NCBI GenBank assembly: GCA_033439295.1
Contig: JAVTLE010000007.1
Coordinates: 1,054,001-1,118,000, forward strand
From: Deuterostichococcus epilithicus
Lineage: Eukaryota > Chlorophyta > Trebouxiophyceae > Prasiolales > Stichococcaceae
Direction of reading: 5' to 3'
Length of the DNA stretch: 64,000 bases
Shown: in pieces, positions 15,001 through 27,217 of the stretch
Numbering within the stretch: the stretch's first letter is position 1
Layout: each line of letters begins with the position of its first letter
Program-made: the position numbers and the translations under genes
Notes under the pieces: generated by a model
The model's database searches: none
What the model was told of the DNA's origin: nothing
What the model saw: only the letters and a program-made list of their open reading frames with translations

Positions 15001-16385
15001 ATACAGACGGCAGTTGCCTGCGATAGTTTCGTCGTTGCGGATGCGGATCTTGAAGGGGCTGCCCTGCAGCGGCGTGCCGTTGAGCACGATCGCCAGGCCG
15101 TACGTCGCCGAGATCTCCGGCTTGAAGGACACCTGTCGCATCCGAGGATACGCGCTCAGCAAGGCCGGCTCCAGCCAAGTTGCCTTCCTTCGGCCGCCGG
15201 CACGCGCCGCTCCTTCAAGCCTCTCCTCCCCTCCTTCTGTGGCCTTTTGCAACCTGACGAGAGTGTCCCGAGCGGCCAATCAGTCGCCCCACGCTGGCAT
15301 GGCGCAGCGAGTCCCCAGCGTCTCACTCCCACGATGCGGACCGACTGCCCCATCACAGCAGCTGCGACAGCACGCTGCAAGAGGCAGGATCAGCGGCACA
15401 GGCAGGACGCCTCACCTCGAAGGAGCCACCGCTGCGGTCGGACACGGTGGCTGGGAACAGCACTGTGTGCGCGTCAGACTCGATGTCCACCACGCTGGCA
15501 GTGACACGCGCGCGGTCCTGGAAGCTGCAAGACGGCCACACGCATAGCATCGGCACACGCGCTTATCCTGCGTTTGCAGCCGCCGCCAGGGCGGGCATGC
15601 ACAGGGCACGTGCCGCCGGCGTCCGCCCGGCATGTGCCACGCTGATGCCCGCTCAGCTGAGGAACGACGCTGACAGAGGTTTTGGCACTGCCGCCAGCGG
15701 GGCGGCTCCGGCGCAGCGCTTTGATGCTGCTGGCTCCGGCCGCGAGCCCACGGCTTGACGCAGAAGCAGTCCAGCCTGCCACCACTTTGCAGGCATCAGC
15801 CGCGCGGCTGGCCTCACCCACCTGCGGCCGAACTGGTCGCGCACGGTGACGACCGCAGTGTACGGCTCATCCACAAAACCGTGGCCGTTGCGCAGGTCCA
15901 CTGTCGACTCTGTGTCGCTGGGCCGCGGCTGCTGGCAGGGCACGCGGAAGGGGCTGCCCACGACCGCCGACGGCCCGATCGACATCGTGACCTTGTACTC
16001 GCCCGACATTGGCGCCTGCGCAGTGATGCCGGCGGTTGGCACAGGAGAGAGGCATGCAGATGTCTGCCTCCATCGGCCAGGCATGTGTTAGACGTGTCCT
16101 TGCATTGGAGGTGAGCCAGAGGCGCGGTGTTAGCTGACGATGGGGCTCACAGCCACCTACCATGTAGGTGATGGCGAGGCTGCCATCCTCGCTTTCCGCC
16201 ACCTCCGGCTTGACGATGGCCGATCCGCGGATGGACAGCTTCAGGTCCGAAGCCTGCACCAAGCGAGGAGTTCGTGGGTTGGGGTGTGCGGCCATTGAGT
16301 TTGATTTTATCCGCATCTTAGCTTTGAATAAGGTGATCGTCTGTATCCACTTCTGTTGCACGCGTGCCCGATGCCAGCGTGTCAT
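1..16385 (-). CDS. Giant filamin/ABP280-type Ig-repeat protein (C-terminal part beyond the left edge)
   Basis: A long series of minus-strand exons encodes repeated beta-sandwich units. Each unit has a D-x-F-G-N type turn, an acidic 'DNGDGTY'-like segment, an 'AGxYxL' strand and a 'GSPF' end. Turn motifs lie near 15,830; 14,150; 13,320; 11,600; 10,810; 9,860; 9,190; 8,480; 7,590; 5,570; 4,610; 3,970; 3,090; 1,070 and 390, so at least 15 repeats are present. The clearest unit, 16,260 to 15,830, reads through a phase-0 intron into APMSGEYKVTMS and then GSPFRV. Many repeats open with a Cys (for example CVVSG, CRLYG), and paired Cys occur between repeats, which suggests an extracellular or lumenal location (inference). 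No actin-binding domain or membrane span is visible. Filamin repeats mediate protein-protein adhesion; plant GEX2 (gamete attachment) is a known secreted or membrane carrier, but assignment to GEX2 is only a possibility. The start is uncertain: in-frame ATGs lie at 16,385 and 16,295, and exons further upstream are not excluded. No stop is seen, so the gene runs off the left edge. It could also be two adjacent genes. Confidence 0.72.
6204..6233. repeat. Two-copy 15-bp tandem repeat
   Basis: The unit gcatgccatgccatc occurs twice in immediate succession (6,204-6,218 and 6,219-6,233). It lies in a probable intron of the filamin-repeat gene. It is a simple local slippage product. Confidence 0.85.
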
Positions 16386-17687
16386 GCTGGATTTTCTAGT
16401 CTGCTGCTTGCTCCTGCCAGCAAACTGGCAGCGCTGCCATACATGCAGCGCCCATGCGGCGAGCCTGGAGTCTTAGCGCCCTGTACAAGCTGCGATAGAG
16501 TACTGGTCGAACCGCTGCATTCATCAAGCAGCCTGCACAACTGCATCAATGGCCGAGCTGGGGCAGCCATGCATGCCAGCCAGATTATGCAGAATGCACT
16601 GGAATGGCTCTACCATCATCCGCATGGCTCCAAGTTCTATGTGCATCCATGAAGACGAAGTGTCAGGCATGAGGCCACGCGGGAAGATCACGCACGCGCA
16701 ACCTCCTTCCGGCAGTTGATGTGACGGTGAAGCCGGTGCTGACTTTGGGTGCTGCAATCTGTAGCCCGAGCCCTTCCGCAACGTACGGAGAAGGGGTGGA
16801 TACCCTTCTCGACGCCATGTCTGCTTATGTGTGCACCTCACAACAAATCGCTCTACGAAGATGATCTAGTGGTCTTGTCAACCTCGACGCCGCGCATGTC
16901 GCTGCAGCTCCAGCATCAGTCAAGACTCAAGATTCCAATCAGACTCAGATGTTGCTGACAGCTTCATCACACGCGCAGGCTTAGAGGCTTTCGATCGCCC
17001 GAGGTCGCTTCATAAATCACGTGCACACCAAGGGTGATTGAGCAACTAGCAATCTATCCTAGTACTTATGACGACATGCTTGAGACTTATAATGTCGGAA
17101 CGGTGGCGGCAAGCGTGACAGCCAGATGATGACAGCTGGCCAGCTCGTCGATGATATGTCATCCAGCACAGACGACGTGCAGGCCATTTGAGAACGACGC
17201 CTGCTTCACTTCCATCCTGCCCCACATTCATCACTCCAACAAATTTCGGCGTGGTGGAGCGTTCGTTCGAGCGGTGCGATTCAACCTTGCTATCGACCGC
17301 AGAAGCTATCGTATTTTGTGGGCGGTTACGACGCGGCTGGATACGCCTATCGGGACACAATTTATTCTGTGACGGTGCCCGCGGTCGCTTTCACCTCGCA
17401 ACGTGGTGCCGGTGCGGCTTCTGCGGTTTGCCTCTGTGCGACACAAAATCAAAGTGCTCACACTTTCGGTCATCTTGCACCGTGCATGACGATAGCAAAC
17501 CTCGCCCTCGAATTCCTGGCGTCCGTAAATATTTGATCTTGCTGCACGCTTGCAGTAGTCAGCGCTTCAAGCCTGGACCTCACGCTCGACCTGCATTTTG
17601 ATGACTCGTCAGCCACCACAGCCCGTCGAAGTGAACTGACTTGCTGTAGGTGACTGTGTGAGGGCCCCACTGCCGGGCGCCGTCCTA
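16386..17687. other. Divergent intergenic region
   Basis: The stretch separates the leftward filamin-repeat gene from the rightward PQQ-like gene, so it should hold both promoters and 5' UTRs. An open frame on the plus strand (17,188-17,601) lacks an ATG start and any recognisable domain. I see no convincing TATA box. More 5' exons of the filamin gene could lie here, because its first visible repeat lacks the usual N-terminal half. Confidence 0.5.
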
Positions 17688-20600
17688 ATGCCGCAGCCAC
17701 GCTTCGCCGTGGCGCTGGCGGCGGTGATGTTGTTTGCGCTCTCAGGCGGACTGCCGCCGCTGTCGGGCGTTTCTGCTCAGAGCGTGCTGCAGCACCACAA
17801 GCAGGCCACGCGGCAGGGATTCTACGTGTGGAGCGGTCTTGCGAAGGCCAACGTCAGCCGTACAGCGCCTGTTAGCAAATTCAACACGGTCCTGAACGGT
17901 GCCGTTTACGCCCAGCTCCTATACTACAGCAGCAAGGGCACAGACCTGGTGATTGCAGCTACCGAAACGAACCACCTCACAGCGGTCAACGTGGACACCG
18001 GCAAGGTCGCCTATGACAAGGTTTGAGAGAGCAGTCCCTGTTCATGTTGCTTCTCAAAAGGACGCATCATCTGCAGACTGCGCAGTCGAACAGCACAAGA
18101 AGAACCTGACGAGTCCTTGTGCTGGCCAGGTGTTAGCGCCGCCAATGGACTCTGGCAAGCTGCCGTGCGGCAACATTGGCACCACGCTCGGCATCACAGG
18201 CAGGCTCTGAACCTGAGCCGTGTTCATGCTTGCCACTGTGTGCTGCTCGCAGCGTTTCGCTGCATGGTCACTGGCAGGGGTTCAGCCCTGCATGCTGATG
18301 TGCGTGATGGCTTCTAATCTGGCAAGCGCTCACATACAGCAGCACATTTATTCACCTCCTCCCCTGCGCCTGCAGGCACACCAGTTATTGATGCGGCATC
18401 CGGCACCGTGTATGTGGCGGGCATGAGCTCGCCCGACGGTGGCGCCACCACACGCCACCTCATCTGGCGCGTCTCTGCAAAGACAGGCACAATCCTCTCG
18501 GGTTGGCCAGTGGATGTAGCTGCAGGTGAGCTGGACAGCGCTCAATGGCCTATCAGTTACTGTCCTCGGCATTGAGTCTGGCAGAAGCTGTGGTTAGCAC
18601 AACTCATCACACTCTGAAGCAGGACCGAGACTCATACGCTGAAGTATCTGCCCACATGCAGCGCTCAAGGCGAAGTACCACATCCAGTTCAACGCAAATG
18701 TTCAAAATCAACGTGGAGCGCTGGCAATTTTGAAGGGCAGGGTGAGCCTGCTCTGTCCGGAGTTGGAACTGCAACTGTGTGTGGGGAACAGTCTGCTGAC
18801 AGAAATCTTTCTCCGGGGCCACAGGTGTATGTTCCATACGGCGGTCTCGCTGGAGACTGTGGGGATTATCGCGGGTGAGCTAGCTGCTCTCCGTCTTCAA
18901 TTGCTGCCTTCTGAAGGAATCTAGCAGGCAGGTGTGAAACATTGTTTGGCTGACACGCGCAGGTATGTCGTGAGCGTATCCCTTACCAAGCCCACAGACA
19001 TCACCTATTACAGAACCAGCGGCATGAAAGGAGGTGCGGCGCCGCTCTCCCTCTTCTTGTCGCACTTCCAACTTGAAGCTCCTGGGAGTGGATTTTTGTG
19101 CAGCCCAGCGCCTCCAAGATCCTTGCACTCCGTGTGCGTGTCGCTTAGCGGCACTGATATCAGCAATGACCGTGCCCCGGTGTCCAATCAGTAATGTGTG
19201 CTTGTGCACCGCAGGCATCTGGACCCCAGGCGGCATAAGCTCAGATGGAACCGATCTCTTTGTGGCTACCGGCAACACATTTGGTGCGTCTCTGTTTGGT
19301 CTAGTGCAGGCTCCCTTGCGAGGTCTCAGCACTGCCCGATCTTACAATCCTCATCACCACGCCTCAGAAATCCAGAGGCAACAGCAATGCACCTGTCAAT
19401 ACATTGTGGTGTCTCAAGACTGGCGTTGACCTTTGAAGTGGAATATGCATCTTGCAGAGGCCACCTACTGGCAGGAGGGCAACGCCGTGCTGCGTCTCAA
19501 GTCGGGACCAGTGTTCCGCAACACCTCAGCTGATTTCTTCACGCCTCGGCAGTGGCTGCAGTACGATATCCAGGCGAGAACGCCTAATATCTGCTTCGCC
19601 CTGCCTGTACACGTCATACGGATGAGGGCAACACGCATGTCGATGCAAGGCTTTCATCCTTCGCATCGGCAGCATAAAAGTAGACATGATGATACTGGCC
19701 CTGAGCAGCATCTTGCGCATTCTTCCAGGACATTGATTTGTGCGGAACGCATCCAGTGGTCTTCGACTACCCCAAAGGCACCAAGCTCGTCGGCCAATTT
19801 GGAAAGGATGGCATCGGGTGAGGTCATGTTTTGCATTGCCACCTGCGCTGCTGCACCCAGCTGAATCTCAAGAACCAGCTTCTACAGCAAATAAGCCGAT
19901 AGCGCATACGACCCAACACAGCAATGTTCTGTTGTATTGGGTCCCAGGAGTGTCTAGCTCTTGCTGAGGACTCGCCTTGAGCATTAAGGAATCTTTGTAG
20001 CAACCTCTAGAGCCTGCCACGGAATTTGACACGATCAAACCCAATTCCCACCCCTTGCAGATACCTTATGGACCGTGGCAACTTGCGCGGCCACCAGGGT
20101 CCCGTCTTCTCGAAGAAACTGGCCGATTCTGTGATCATAACCGCGCCAGCGGTGCGATCCTTGCTGGAAATTGATCTGGTCCGGACCAAACTGCGACGCA
20201 TGCGCCCTGGCTGCCGCCATTTCGCAGCGCCGGCTACCTCTTCTAGCACTGACAGAGTCTGCCTGACCTTGGTGCGAGAGGATGTCAATTTTCTGTCTGG
20301 TTTATATCGCAATTTTATGCGACGCAGGTGTACAAGGCCGGCAATGGCGGGACATACATTGTGTTCAAGGGCAGCCGGCTATTGTGCCCTGCCGGCGGCG
20401 ACCTGATGGCAGTGCGCATGAAGAACACCAAGCCCAGCCCCTCGTTCGACATCGCCTGGTGCGCCACGCAAGGCGGCGCCGGGTCGCCGATGGTCACGGC
20501 AGCGTCCGCCACCGGCAGCCGCGCGACTGTGTGGAGTGCTGGCACCGATGCTGCGTCTAATGCGCTGCACGCCTTTGACGGCAGCACGGGGAGGCAGCTG

Positions 20601-20732
20601 TGGGCCAGCCCGCCACTTGGCGTCGTTGCACGTTTCCACACGCCCATCATGGCCAAGGGCAAGGTGTTCATTGCCAGCTCCGCCGGGCTGCACGCCTATT
20701 ACATTGGCGGCTACACCGCTTGGAAGGGCTAG
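17688..20732 (+). CDS. Secreted PQQ-like beta-propeller protein
   Basis: The ATG at 17,688 opens a hydrophobic signal peptide (VALAAVMLFALSG) ending near an Ala-x-Ala-like site. About 11 exons follow: 17,688-18,020; 18,130-18,199; 18,376-18,525; then small exons to the last, which ends at the stop at 20,732. The phases join cleanly. Repeated four-stranded blade signatures are seen: LTAVNVDTGKVAYDK, GTVYVAG...IWRVSAKTGTIL, RVYVPYGGLAGDCGDYRGY, DGTDLFVATGNTF and LHAFDGSTGRQLWASP. These are typical of PQQ-binding-like (quinoprotein dehydrogenase-type) repeats, which form a propeller. Cofactor use cannot be inferred from blades alone, so the enzymatic role is open. The spliced product is roughly 480-500 residues, shorter than classical PQQ alcohol dehydrogenases. 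The second intron appears to use a GC donor at 18,200. A secreted or periplasm/cell-wall location is likely. Confidence 0.85.
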
Positions 20733-21423
20733 GAGGCTGCAGTGGCCTTCCTCTGCAGGTTAAGTTAGAACAGGTATGCAGAGGCTCTCCGGATGCGGAG
20801 CGCGCCGCTATTTCCAGACTACGGCCTACTTTAACCCTGCATGCGGCCATGCTTCGAGATCTTCATTCAATCTCGGCTGTGACATAAATTAATTGCACAG
20901 TTGCCGTGCCTGTACGTCCTGGAAAGCACTGCGGCTTTTTTTTGCTGGCACTGCCTTTTTGTGGTATTGCTGTTGAATATGTCTGGAGTTGTGCGGGCGC
21001 TGCAAGAATGGACGCGACAATTAATGGTAGGTACAATGCGGCTTCGCCCCGCATCCAGCAGTGCGAGCAATTTTGTTAAATCCTGCAAGACGTTTCAAGG
21101 CCAAATCTATATTGTATACATTATACAGCGTCGGCGCCACTGCCAGCAGTGCAGTGGAATCCTTTCTTTGTTGGAACCAGGAACCTGTTCGGAAGGGGTG
21201 CAACTTACAAGAAGGGAGCCACGCATGTCACCAACCCTTTCTCCGCAAATTCAGTAAATTCCGAGACAGAAAAGCTGAGCTGTGGGTTCAGCCCCGCTTT
21301 ACATGCCGCTCATTGATCGCCTTGCATCTTTGACTCCGTCAGTACTGTGCTCGGCATTCGCACGTTCTGATACTCAGTGCTAGCACCAGATCCTGAACCA
21401 CCAAGTTGGACGAAAGTTGCCGA
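20733..21423. other. Intergenic region between two plus-strand genes
   Basis: It holds the 3' UTR of the PQQ-like gene and the promoter or 5' UTR of the membrane-protein gene. It is locally AT-richer, with a T9 run near 20,940. No gene, repeat or RNA was recognised. Confidence 0.5.
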
Positions 21424-23227
21424 ATGGAGATGTCATCCGTTAGCCAGCCTCTGATAAATCCAGATGCAGGGTTTCTACGAGGTGCAGACGAATGGGAAGA
21501 CGGAGGACAGCATCAGTATTCCTCGCGGCAGCACAACAGCGAGAAGCTCGGTGGCAGCGAAAATGCGCAGAGGCTGGTGCTCCTGGTGAGCCAGGACGCA
21601 CTGCATCACGATTTGGTAGCATCATTTGATCAGAAAACCACAGCATGGGTCGTTGGAAATAGACTTTGGCAGATGCTGACGGCACCAACACGGCTGCGCA
21701 TGCATGGAAAAATGCACTGTGGCTTAAAAACATCCAGAAATACTACGCCAGGCCAGGCCATCTATCGGCCACTGAAATGGTGCTGAACGTGCGACTTCAG
21801 GCGCTGTGGCTCCTTTTCATTTTCGCCGGCTACATCGTTGCCCGACTTGGCTGCTATGTGGGGCTCCCCCTGGACGGCGTGACGGACGCGGATGCATATG
21901 ATACCTTCGATGACATCTCCAAGATGTTGCAGTTCGGCGTCGTGTTGGCTGTCTTCCTTCGGATCATGGACCTCGACCGCTTCAGATACCTGTTTATGAG
22001 GTGAGCGCGCAGCAACATACACCGGGCGACTCGGTGTCCGTTCCAATTGCTTGAGGATCGAGGGAGCTGCCTCTTAAGCGCCGCAGAATAGCTGCCAACC
22101 CAAGGCTGAGATCCTGCGGTCGCAGGAGCGGCTGGTACTTCGTTCCGACCTTCCTGGGCACGCCGCCGGTGTACAGCCTGATCAGGTGTGCTTTTTCCTC
22201 CGCGGTGTGGAGCTGCGAACCAACGTTTTCCCTGATCGTCGCTACTGCCTGCAGCCATAGCGCCTCAGATGGAACACTCGTGACTGACACCTGTGGCTGA
22301 CGCTGGCTCGGCCATCTCCTGCAGCAACGTCCCCGCGTTCCAACACAGCCTTGCGGACATCACCCGCTGGGGCTGGGGCATGTGGACATTGGAGACAGTC
22401 GCTGTCTCGGCGGCGCTGACCAGCATCGCGTGGCACGCGCGGGCCGCCTGGGCGCGCAGGAGCCGCGCAGACTTCACGGCTTACATGGCCAGCAGGTTGG
22501 CGGTCATCGGTTTCTATGTAGGCGCCGGACTGCTGCTTTCGGCGCTTGGCAGCCACTATAGCGCGCTGCACGTGCACCACCTGTGAGTGCTCTGCTGGTT
22601 TGTTTTCTCAGCCCCGCTCTGTTGGCCGCCGCTGCCTCCGCTGCCTGAGGGAAGCCGCATGTACCGTTCACATCGTATCCTCCTGTCGGGCTTCCATGTA
22701 CCTAATGGCGCCGGCCAGAAGTGCCATGGTTTGTGGCGCAGGTATTTGGGCTGGTGTATCGCTTCGTGGGCAGAGTTCGATCACCCGGTGAGGCTTTTGC
22801 GTAGCGCCGTAGGTCAGATACACGCGCTTTGCTCACTTAGGCTGCTGACTGATGTTGAATGTGCTGGATGTTGCGCTCGCAGATCTCGGCAGTCACACTG
22901 GCGCTCGGGCTCGGCATCTTTGTGCAAGGCGAGTGCTGTTGCTTCTAAAATTCAGTGCAGAGCTGGCTGCCGAACATGCACTCTTGAAAATCCTGCTGCG
23001 TCTGTTGTCGTCGTGCACATCTCCCGGTCATCTGAGAGATGCTTGGCAACTACACAGGCATTGGCGCCTTCTCGTTTGCCTCGAATTTTTATGATCCTGC
23101 CTGCTTCAGCACCAAGCCGGCCGCCAAGCTGGGGTGCACCTTTTGGGGCGACACCCCCTTCAGCATCAACGTATGCCCGGGAGACATCGGAGGGGTCCCA
23201 CAGCACCACTGCAGCGTGACGCCCTGA
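21424..23227 (+). CDS. Multi-pass membrane protein, family not recognised
   Basis: I do not recognise the family. The start is the ATG at 21,424, with a polar N-terminal stretch of about 50 residues. Predicted exons are 21,424-21,584; 21,663-22,000; 22,126-22,185; 22,324 to about 22,582; about 22,742-22,788; about 22,883-22,930 (GC donor); and 23,037 to the stop at 23,227. Phases agree from the second exon on; the first junction is the least certain. Hydrophobic segments include LQALWLLFIFAGYIVARLG, MLQFGVVLAVFLRIM, TVAVSAALTSIAW, LAVIGFYVGAGLLLSALG and AVTLALGLGIFVQ, giving about five spans. A histidine-rich loop (LHVHHLYLGW) precedes the last span. The C-terminal 60 or so residues contain four Cys and an NYTG sequon, suggesting a lumenal or extracellular tail. 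The length is about 370 residues. No enzymatic motif is certain. Confidence 0.65.
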
Positions 23228-23875
23228 GCGGGCTCTGCTTGTCGTCAGGATGTACAGCTGGGTGAGCGGCTGAGGAGTGATGGTGTATAATAGCAGGCAA
23301 GACGTACAGCCGGCGCCCATGCACATCTTGACTGCGATGGGTGATCCCAAGTGATGTGCAGGTTTGTAGTGTAGCCTGCCAGGAAGACGCGTATGACCGT
23401 AAAACATGAACAAATGGTCACCTGTAGTTATGTATTTTTGAGCCATTGGCAATTGCCATGACCGTCAGGCAATGCGCCTACCAACAATTGCAGGTTTCCG
23501 ACTCACCTTGCAAGGATATCAGCGAGACTTTTATTTGTGTTGAGCCGCCGGCGTCAAGTTGACGCCGCCCAAAGCTGCTTCCCTTGTCATCTACATTTGC
23601 TGAGAGCCATTCAGCAGCCAGGAGTCTCTTGACGACCTGCTGACAACAGGCTCCACCACCTCCTTCTTGTAACAGCGCTGGCTACAAAGCGCAGTATCTT
23701 CTCGTCCTTATCATCAGCGCAAGATGCCATGAGCAGTGCCAGCGATGCCTCAATCGCAATCGTCCTCTTTTGCAATATGTATCAGCGTGCTTATGGCAGT
23801 AACAGGAATACTTTGCCGCTTAGTTACGGTTTTGCTGCGCCAGATGCGCATGTCTCCGCGCCGCGCGCAATGTCG
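23228..23875. other. Convergent 3' intergenic region
   Basis: Both flanking genes end here (plus-strand membrane protein, minus-strand PCC13-62 protein), so it is mainly 3' UTR. A TGTAA element near 23,667 could be the green-algal type poly(A) signal of the plus-strand gene. A small perfect inverted repeat (ggcgtcaa/ttgacgcc) sits near 23,555. Confidence 0.45.
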
Positions 23876-26800
23876 TCACTTGATGGTGCCGTTCAGTCCG
23901 GCGGGGAAGAAGAGGCCCCGGCTTGCGCCAATAGCCCCATACACGATGTTGAGAACCTTCAAGAATGGATGCAAATAATGATTGTAATCACAACAGCGTT
24001 GCAGATGCAGATGTGCCGTGAGTTGCAAGTTATACCGTAGTCATGGGCATGAGTTGCGCAATAATGATTCGCAGAGCGAGTGCACTTCGCGCACTTCTCC
24101 GCCGCTAGAATCCAGTTCTAACGTGCTATCAGTACTGAAAAGTACTGCGACTATGCATAGTTTCCAGCTGCGCGAGACTGCGCGAGCGCTCCAAATTAAT
24201 TAAACTTTGGCGGCTGCGCGACTTGTGCCCATGAGTATGGTACCAGCAGATGACACATGACAGGCATGGTTGCAGCAACCAAACTGACCTGGCGCGCTGT
24301 GCGGGCGAAGGCGAGCGAGTTGGCATCGGTTGGCACCTGTATCGGCATGGCTACCACTTAGATGTTTCCTTCTATATTTGAAACATACAACACGACGCCC
24401 AGCAGAGTGGCAGGTTTGATTTCCTCCAGCATAAAAGCACGCCTTCTTCTAGAACCTTAACAAGGCGAAGTATTGCTCTTAATGTCAGCCTCCACAAAGC
24501 TGCATGTTGCATTGCGGAGCACAAGTCCCAAGCAGCTTCGGCCGCAGATCACAGCATTCAGAAAGCAGATCCAGTGCACCAGGTTGACGCTGCCGGGCGT
24601 GGTGCCAACGATGCCTTGGTCATCGGCTGCCTGGCTCAGTGTGGCGCGCAGGTTGGAAATGGCCTGCAGGGATGAGACTTTCGGACTGTCGATTGCATTC
24701 AGGCGAGGGGGATCGGCACTCAGTAATCCAAATTCTTCCGCCACCTGCTCATTCGTCGTGGCAAACAGACCACGTGACGCATGCAGAGCGTGCCATCAAT
24801 AAGCGGTACCCCAGAGTTGTATTCGACGTGGATGCGTTGTGCAGCCTCACGGCCCTAAGCGCATAGGCGTTTGGCAGAAGCGCACAAGCGACGTTTCATC
24901 ATTCAATGATTTTTTGGCGCGCCTGAACGACTGCCGAGACAGGCGCGCCGTAGGGCACCAAGATCGCGTCGGTGATCTCTGAGAGTTTGGTGCGGATGAT
25001 CCCTGCTCACAAGGGCCAATCAGTCGCAAACACTGTACGAGGTGCGTCTGCTTCCACAGACAAGAGGACTGCTTGCTCGCAACAGGTAGTGATGCAGCGT
25101 GCGTGCGCGTCGCGCTGACTGTACGCACCAGCGTGGTACGCTTCGACGGCCAGGATGCCGGCGGCAGCGCCCAGCTGCAGTGCCAGCATTGCTGCAGGAG
25201 CTGTCAAACAGGCAATGTGCAGCAAAGCTAACTGCATCAGCTGAGTAGCAACATCCATCACAGATAGAGAAGCAAACTTGAAAGTCGTTGCAGTCTCACG
25301 TATGTTGCATTTGAGATCAGGGGTGCAGCACCCTGCACACACACCAGCACACACGAGCATCAGCCATACCACGGTTGAACAGCAAATCAAGATGAAATGT
25401 CTCACAGGTTCAGAAAGCGAAGCTGCTCATCAGCCCCGAAGGTATGTGCGGCCCCATCTTGAGCGCAGCCCCTAATTTTTTTTCTGCAATTTTGTACAAA
25501 CCCAAAAATTGCGGAAAACAATTTTAGCGCAGGCAGAGGGGTGCCGGATGCAGGAAGTGCCAGAACAGCCGCGACCTGCTGGTGATACTTTCCGGATGGA
25601 TGCAGACTCAACATGTTCGTGTGGATGCATGGAGAGAAAGGGCACACACGATGTACGCGGTCACGCCGACGTCCTCAAAGGTGAACGCTCCAAGAAGGAA
25701 CGACGTGTCGTTCGCATACGGGCTGCAGTTCGCCAAATATCAACGAGTGACCCACCTGAGGGGCATCTCTCAACAGCAGACTGACAGAGGTTTTGATGAG
25801 CCTGCTGCATCAGCAGCAAGGTGAACATCTGCGAGGTGCGTGTGCAAATGGTTCCCATGACTCCCATTGAGTCAATTCGGAGCATTGCCACGAATTGTCT
25901 CCGCGGCGGACCAGGCAGTGAAAGTTGCACACGCAGGTGACTCCATCAAACATTTGATAAAATTATTTGAGGTTTACAAGGCAATTATCTGATGTATTTT
26001 CACTGCACCCAGGGTCACAACACCAGAGTTCAATTTGGCGGTGCAGCGCCGGACTGGACCTGAAGGGCGGGTTGAGTGTCATGTTGAGCGCGGCGTCAGC
26101 GGCGGTGGCGAAGGCGGGGCCGATATCCAGAGCTGGGATAGGCACTGCCGCAGCGCCGAGGGCGGTCCTCAAGAAGGCCACATGGTTCCGCTCGTCTGCT
26201 GCGATTTCTTCGGCAATAGCCTGTGTACAGTGATGGATGAAGGACGTCAAGCATACAATGCAGGATCCGCTGAGCTCCGTGAAAAGCAGCATAATGCAAC
26301 GTCTGTGAGCACTGTGTGAGCAACAAACCTGTTGCAACTCAGCCCAACCAAAAGCAGCTGGACAGAAGGGCCATGCCTGAATGGGTGGCGACAGGATGGC
26401 ACGGCGCCCTCCCACAGAGGCCGGACCGCCACCTGCGATGTGAAGCACATGCGTGCGGCATGTGTGCAGTGACCCTAATGTACCACGTGCAAGTTGCAAG
26501 AGACGACCGAATGCAGGGTGTGTGAAAAACTGTGCGATGCACCGCATGTGTGCTGCAGTCTCAGCTGTGTCTGCCGGCTCATGCTGACGTCGACAGATCC
26601 GATCTGCGTGTTGGATTGTGCAAATGCAGTTCACAGCCGAAGAGAAGCCTACTGCACATGAGCAGCGGCCAATAAATTCACGCACCGCGCAGCGCAGCCG
26701 GCAGCCCGTGGCCAGTGGTAGCCCACTGGTAGAACTCACCCTGCACCAGCCAGCCCGCAACGTGAAACCTGCTGATGCTGGACTCATGTGAATCTGAGCA

Positions 26801-27217
26801 TGATGCCATGATAGCATGCAGGCCGATGTCTCAGTAATGCTTTGGACAGGCGAGGGCTGCTGACTCGTGTCCAACGCTTTGCACACCTCAAGATACTCGA
26901 GGTTGAGCGCAAAGTTGAGGATGTCGATGTCGGTCACAGCAGCCTGCGGCAGCAGCAGCAGCAGCCGAGAATGCATTACATCAGCGTCCCTCAGCAGCGC
27001 CAATGGCCTAGCAGCGCTGAGGTATTTGAACACGCCGCGGCTTGATGGAAGGGCAACGAGACGGCCTCGAAAGGCATTCGCAACACCACCATGTACTCGG
27101 AACGGCTACAAAAACAACCTGCTGCAACGCCCTTGCTGCGGCGGCAGAAGGCAGTAGGGCCGCCAGGCACAGCAGCACCGCTGCTGCCGCCACGCAATTC
27201 ATCATCATGCTCGCCAT
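23876..27217 (-). CDS. Desiccation-related protein PCC13-62 type (ferritin-like domain)
   Basis: The ATG at 27,217 begins a clear signal peptide (AAAAVLLCLAALLPSAAAA). Exons then encode the family's hallmark blocks in order: DIDILNFALNLEYLE (about 26,920), EFYQWATTGHGLPAALRG (about 26,720), GGPASVGGRRA (about 26,420), EEIAADERNHVAFLRTAL (about 26,190), YANDTSFLLGAFTFEDVGV (about 25,690), GILAVEAYHAG (about 25,160), SEITDAILVPYGAPVSAV (about 24,960), AISNLRATLSQAADDQGI (about 24,640), PTDANSLAFARTARQ (about 24,310) and LNIVYGAIGASRGLFFPAG (about 23,930), ending with a stop at 23,876. The paired Glu and ExxH motifs expected of a ferritin-like four-helix bundle are present. Homologues are secreted or vacuolar proteins induced in drying resurrection plants and found widely in algae and bacteria; their chemistry is unsettled. 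The exon between the TFEDVGV and AVEAYH blocks (about 25,430-25,470) and some junctions are tentative. The intron after SAVVQ appears to use a GC donor. Confidence 0.9.

Noticed and set aside
14261-15178. 305-codon minus-strand frame as a separate gene
   Set aside because: It spans two introns of the filamin gene and is out of frame with the repeat exons there; the composition is shadow-like.
17188-17601. 137-codon plus-strand frame before the PQQ-like gene
   Set aside because: It starts without ATG, has no domain and no signal peptide; a clean signal-peptide ATG at 17,688 serves as the start instead.
26942-26968. CAG repeat as a coding poly-Gln tract
   Set aside because: On the coding (minus) strand it is a CTG run just before an intron acceptor of the PCC13-62 gene, so it is a pyrimidine-rich splice region and not coding.
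25963-27033. Single 356-codon uninterrupted frame as the PCC13-62 coding exon
   Set aside because: The frame is open by chance through several introns. The family alignment requires removal of the intron segments between the NLEYLE, ILSPPIQ and AIAEEIA blocks, and clear splice sites are present.
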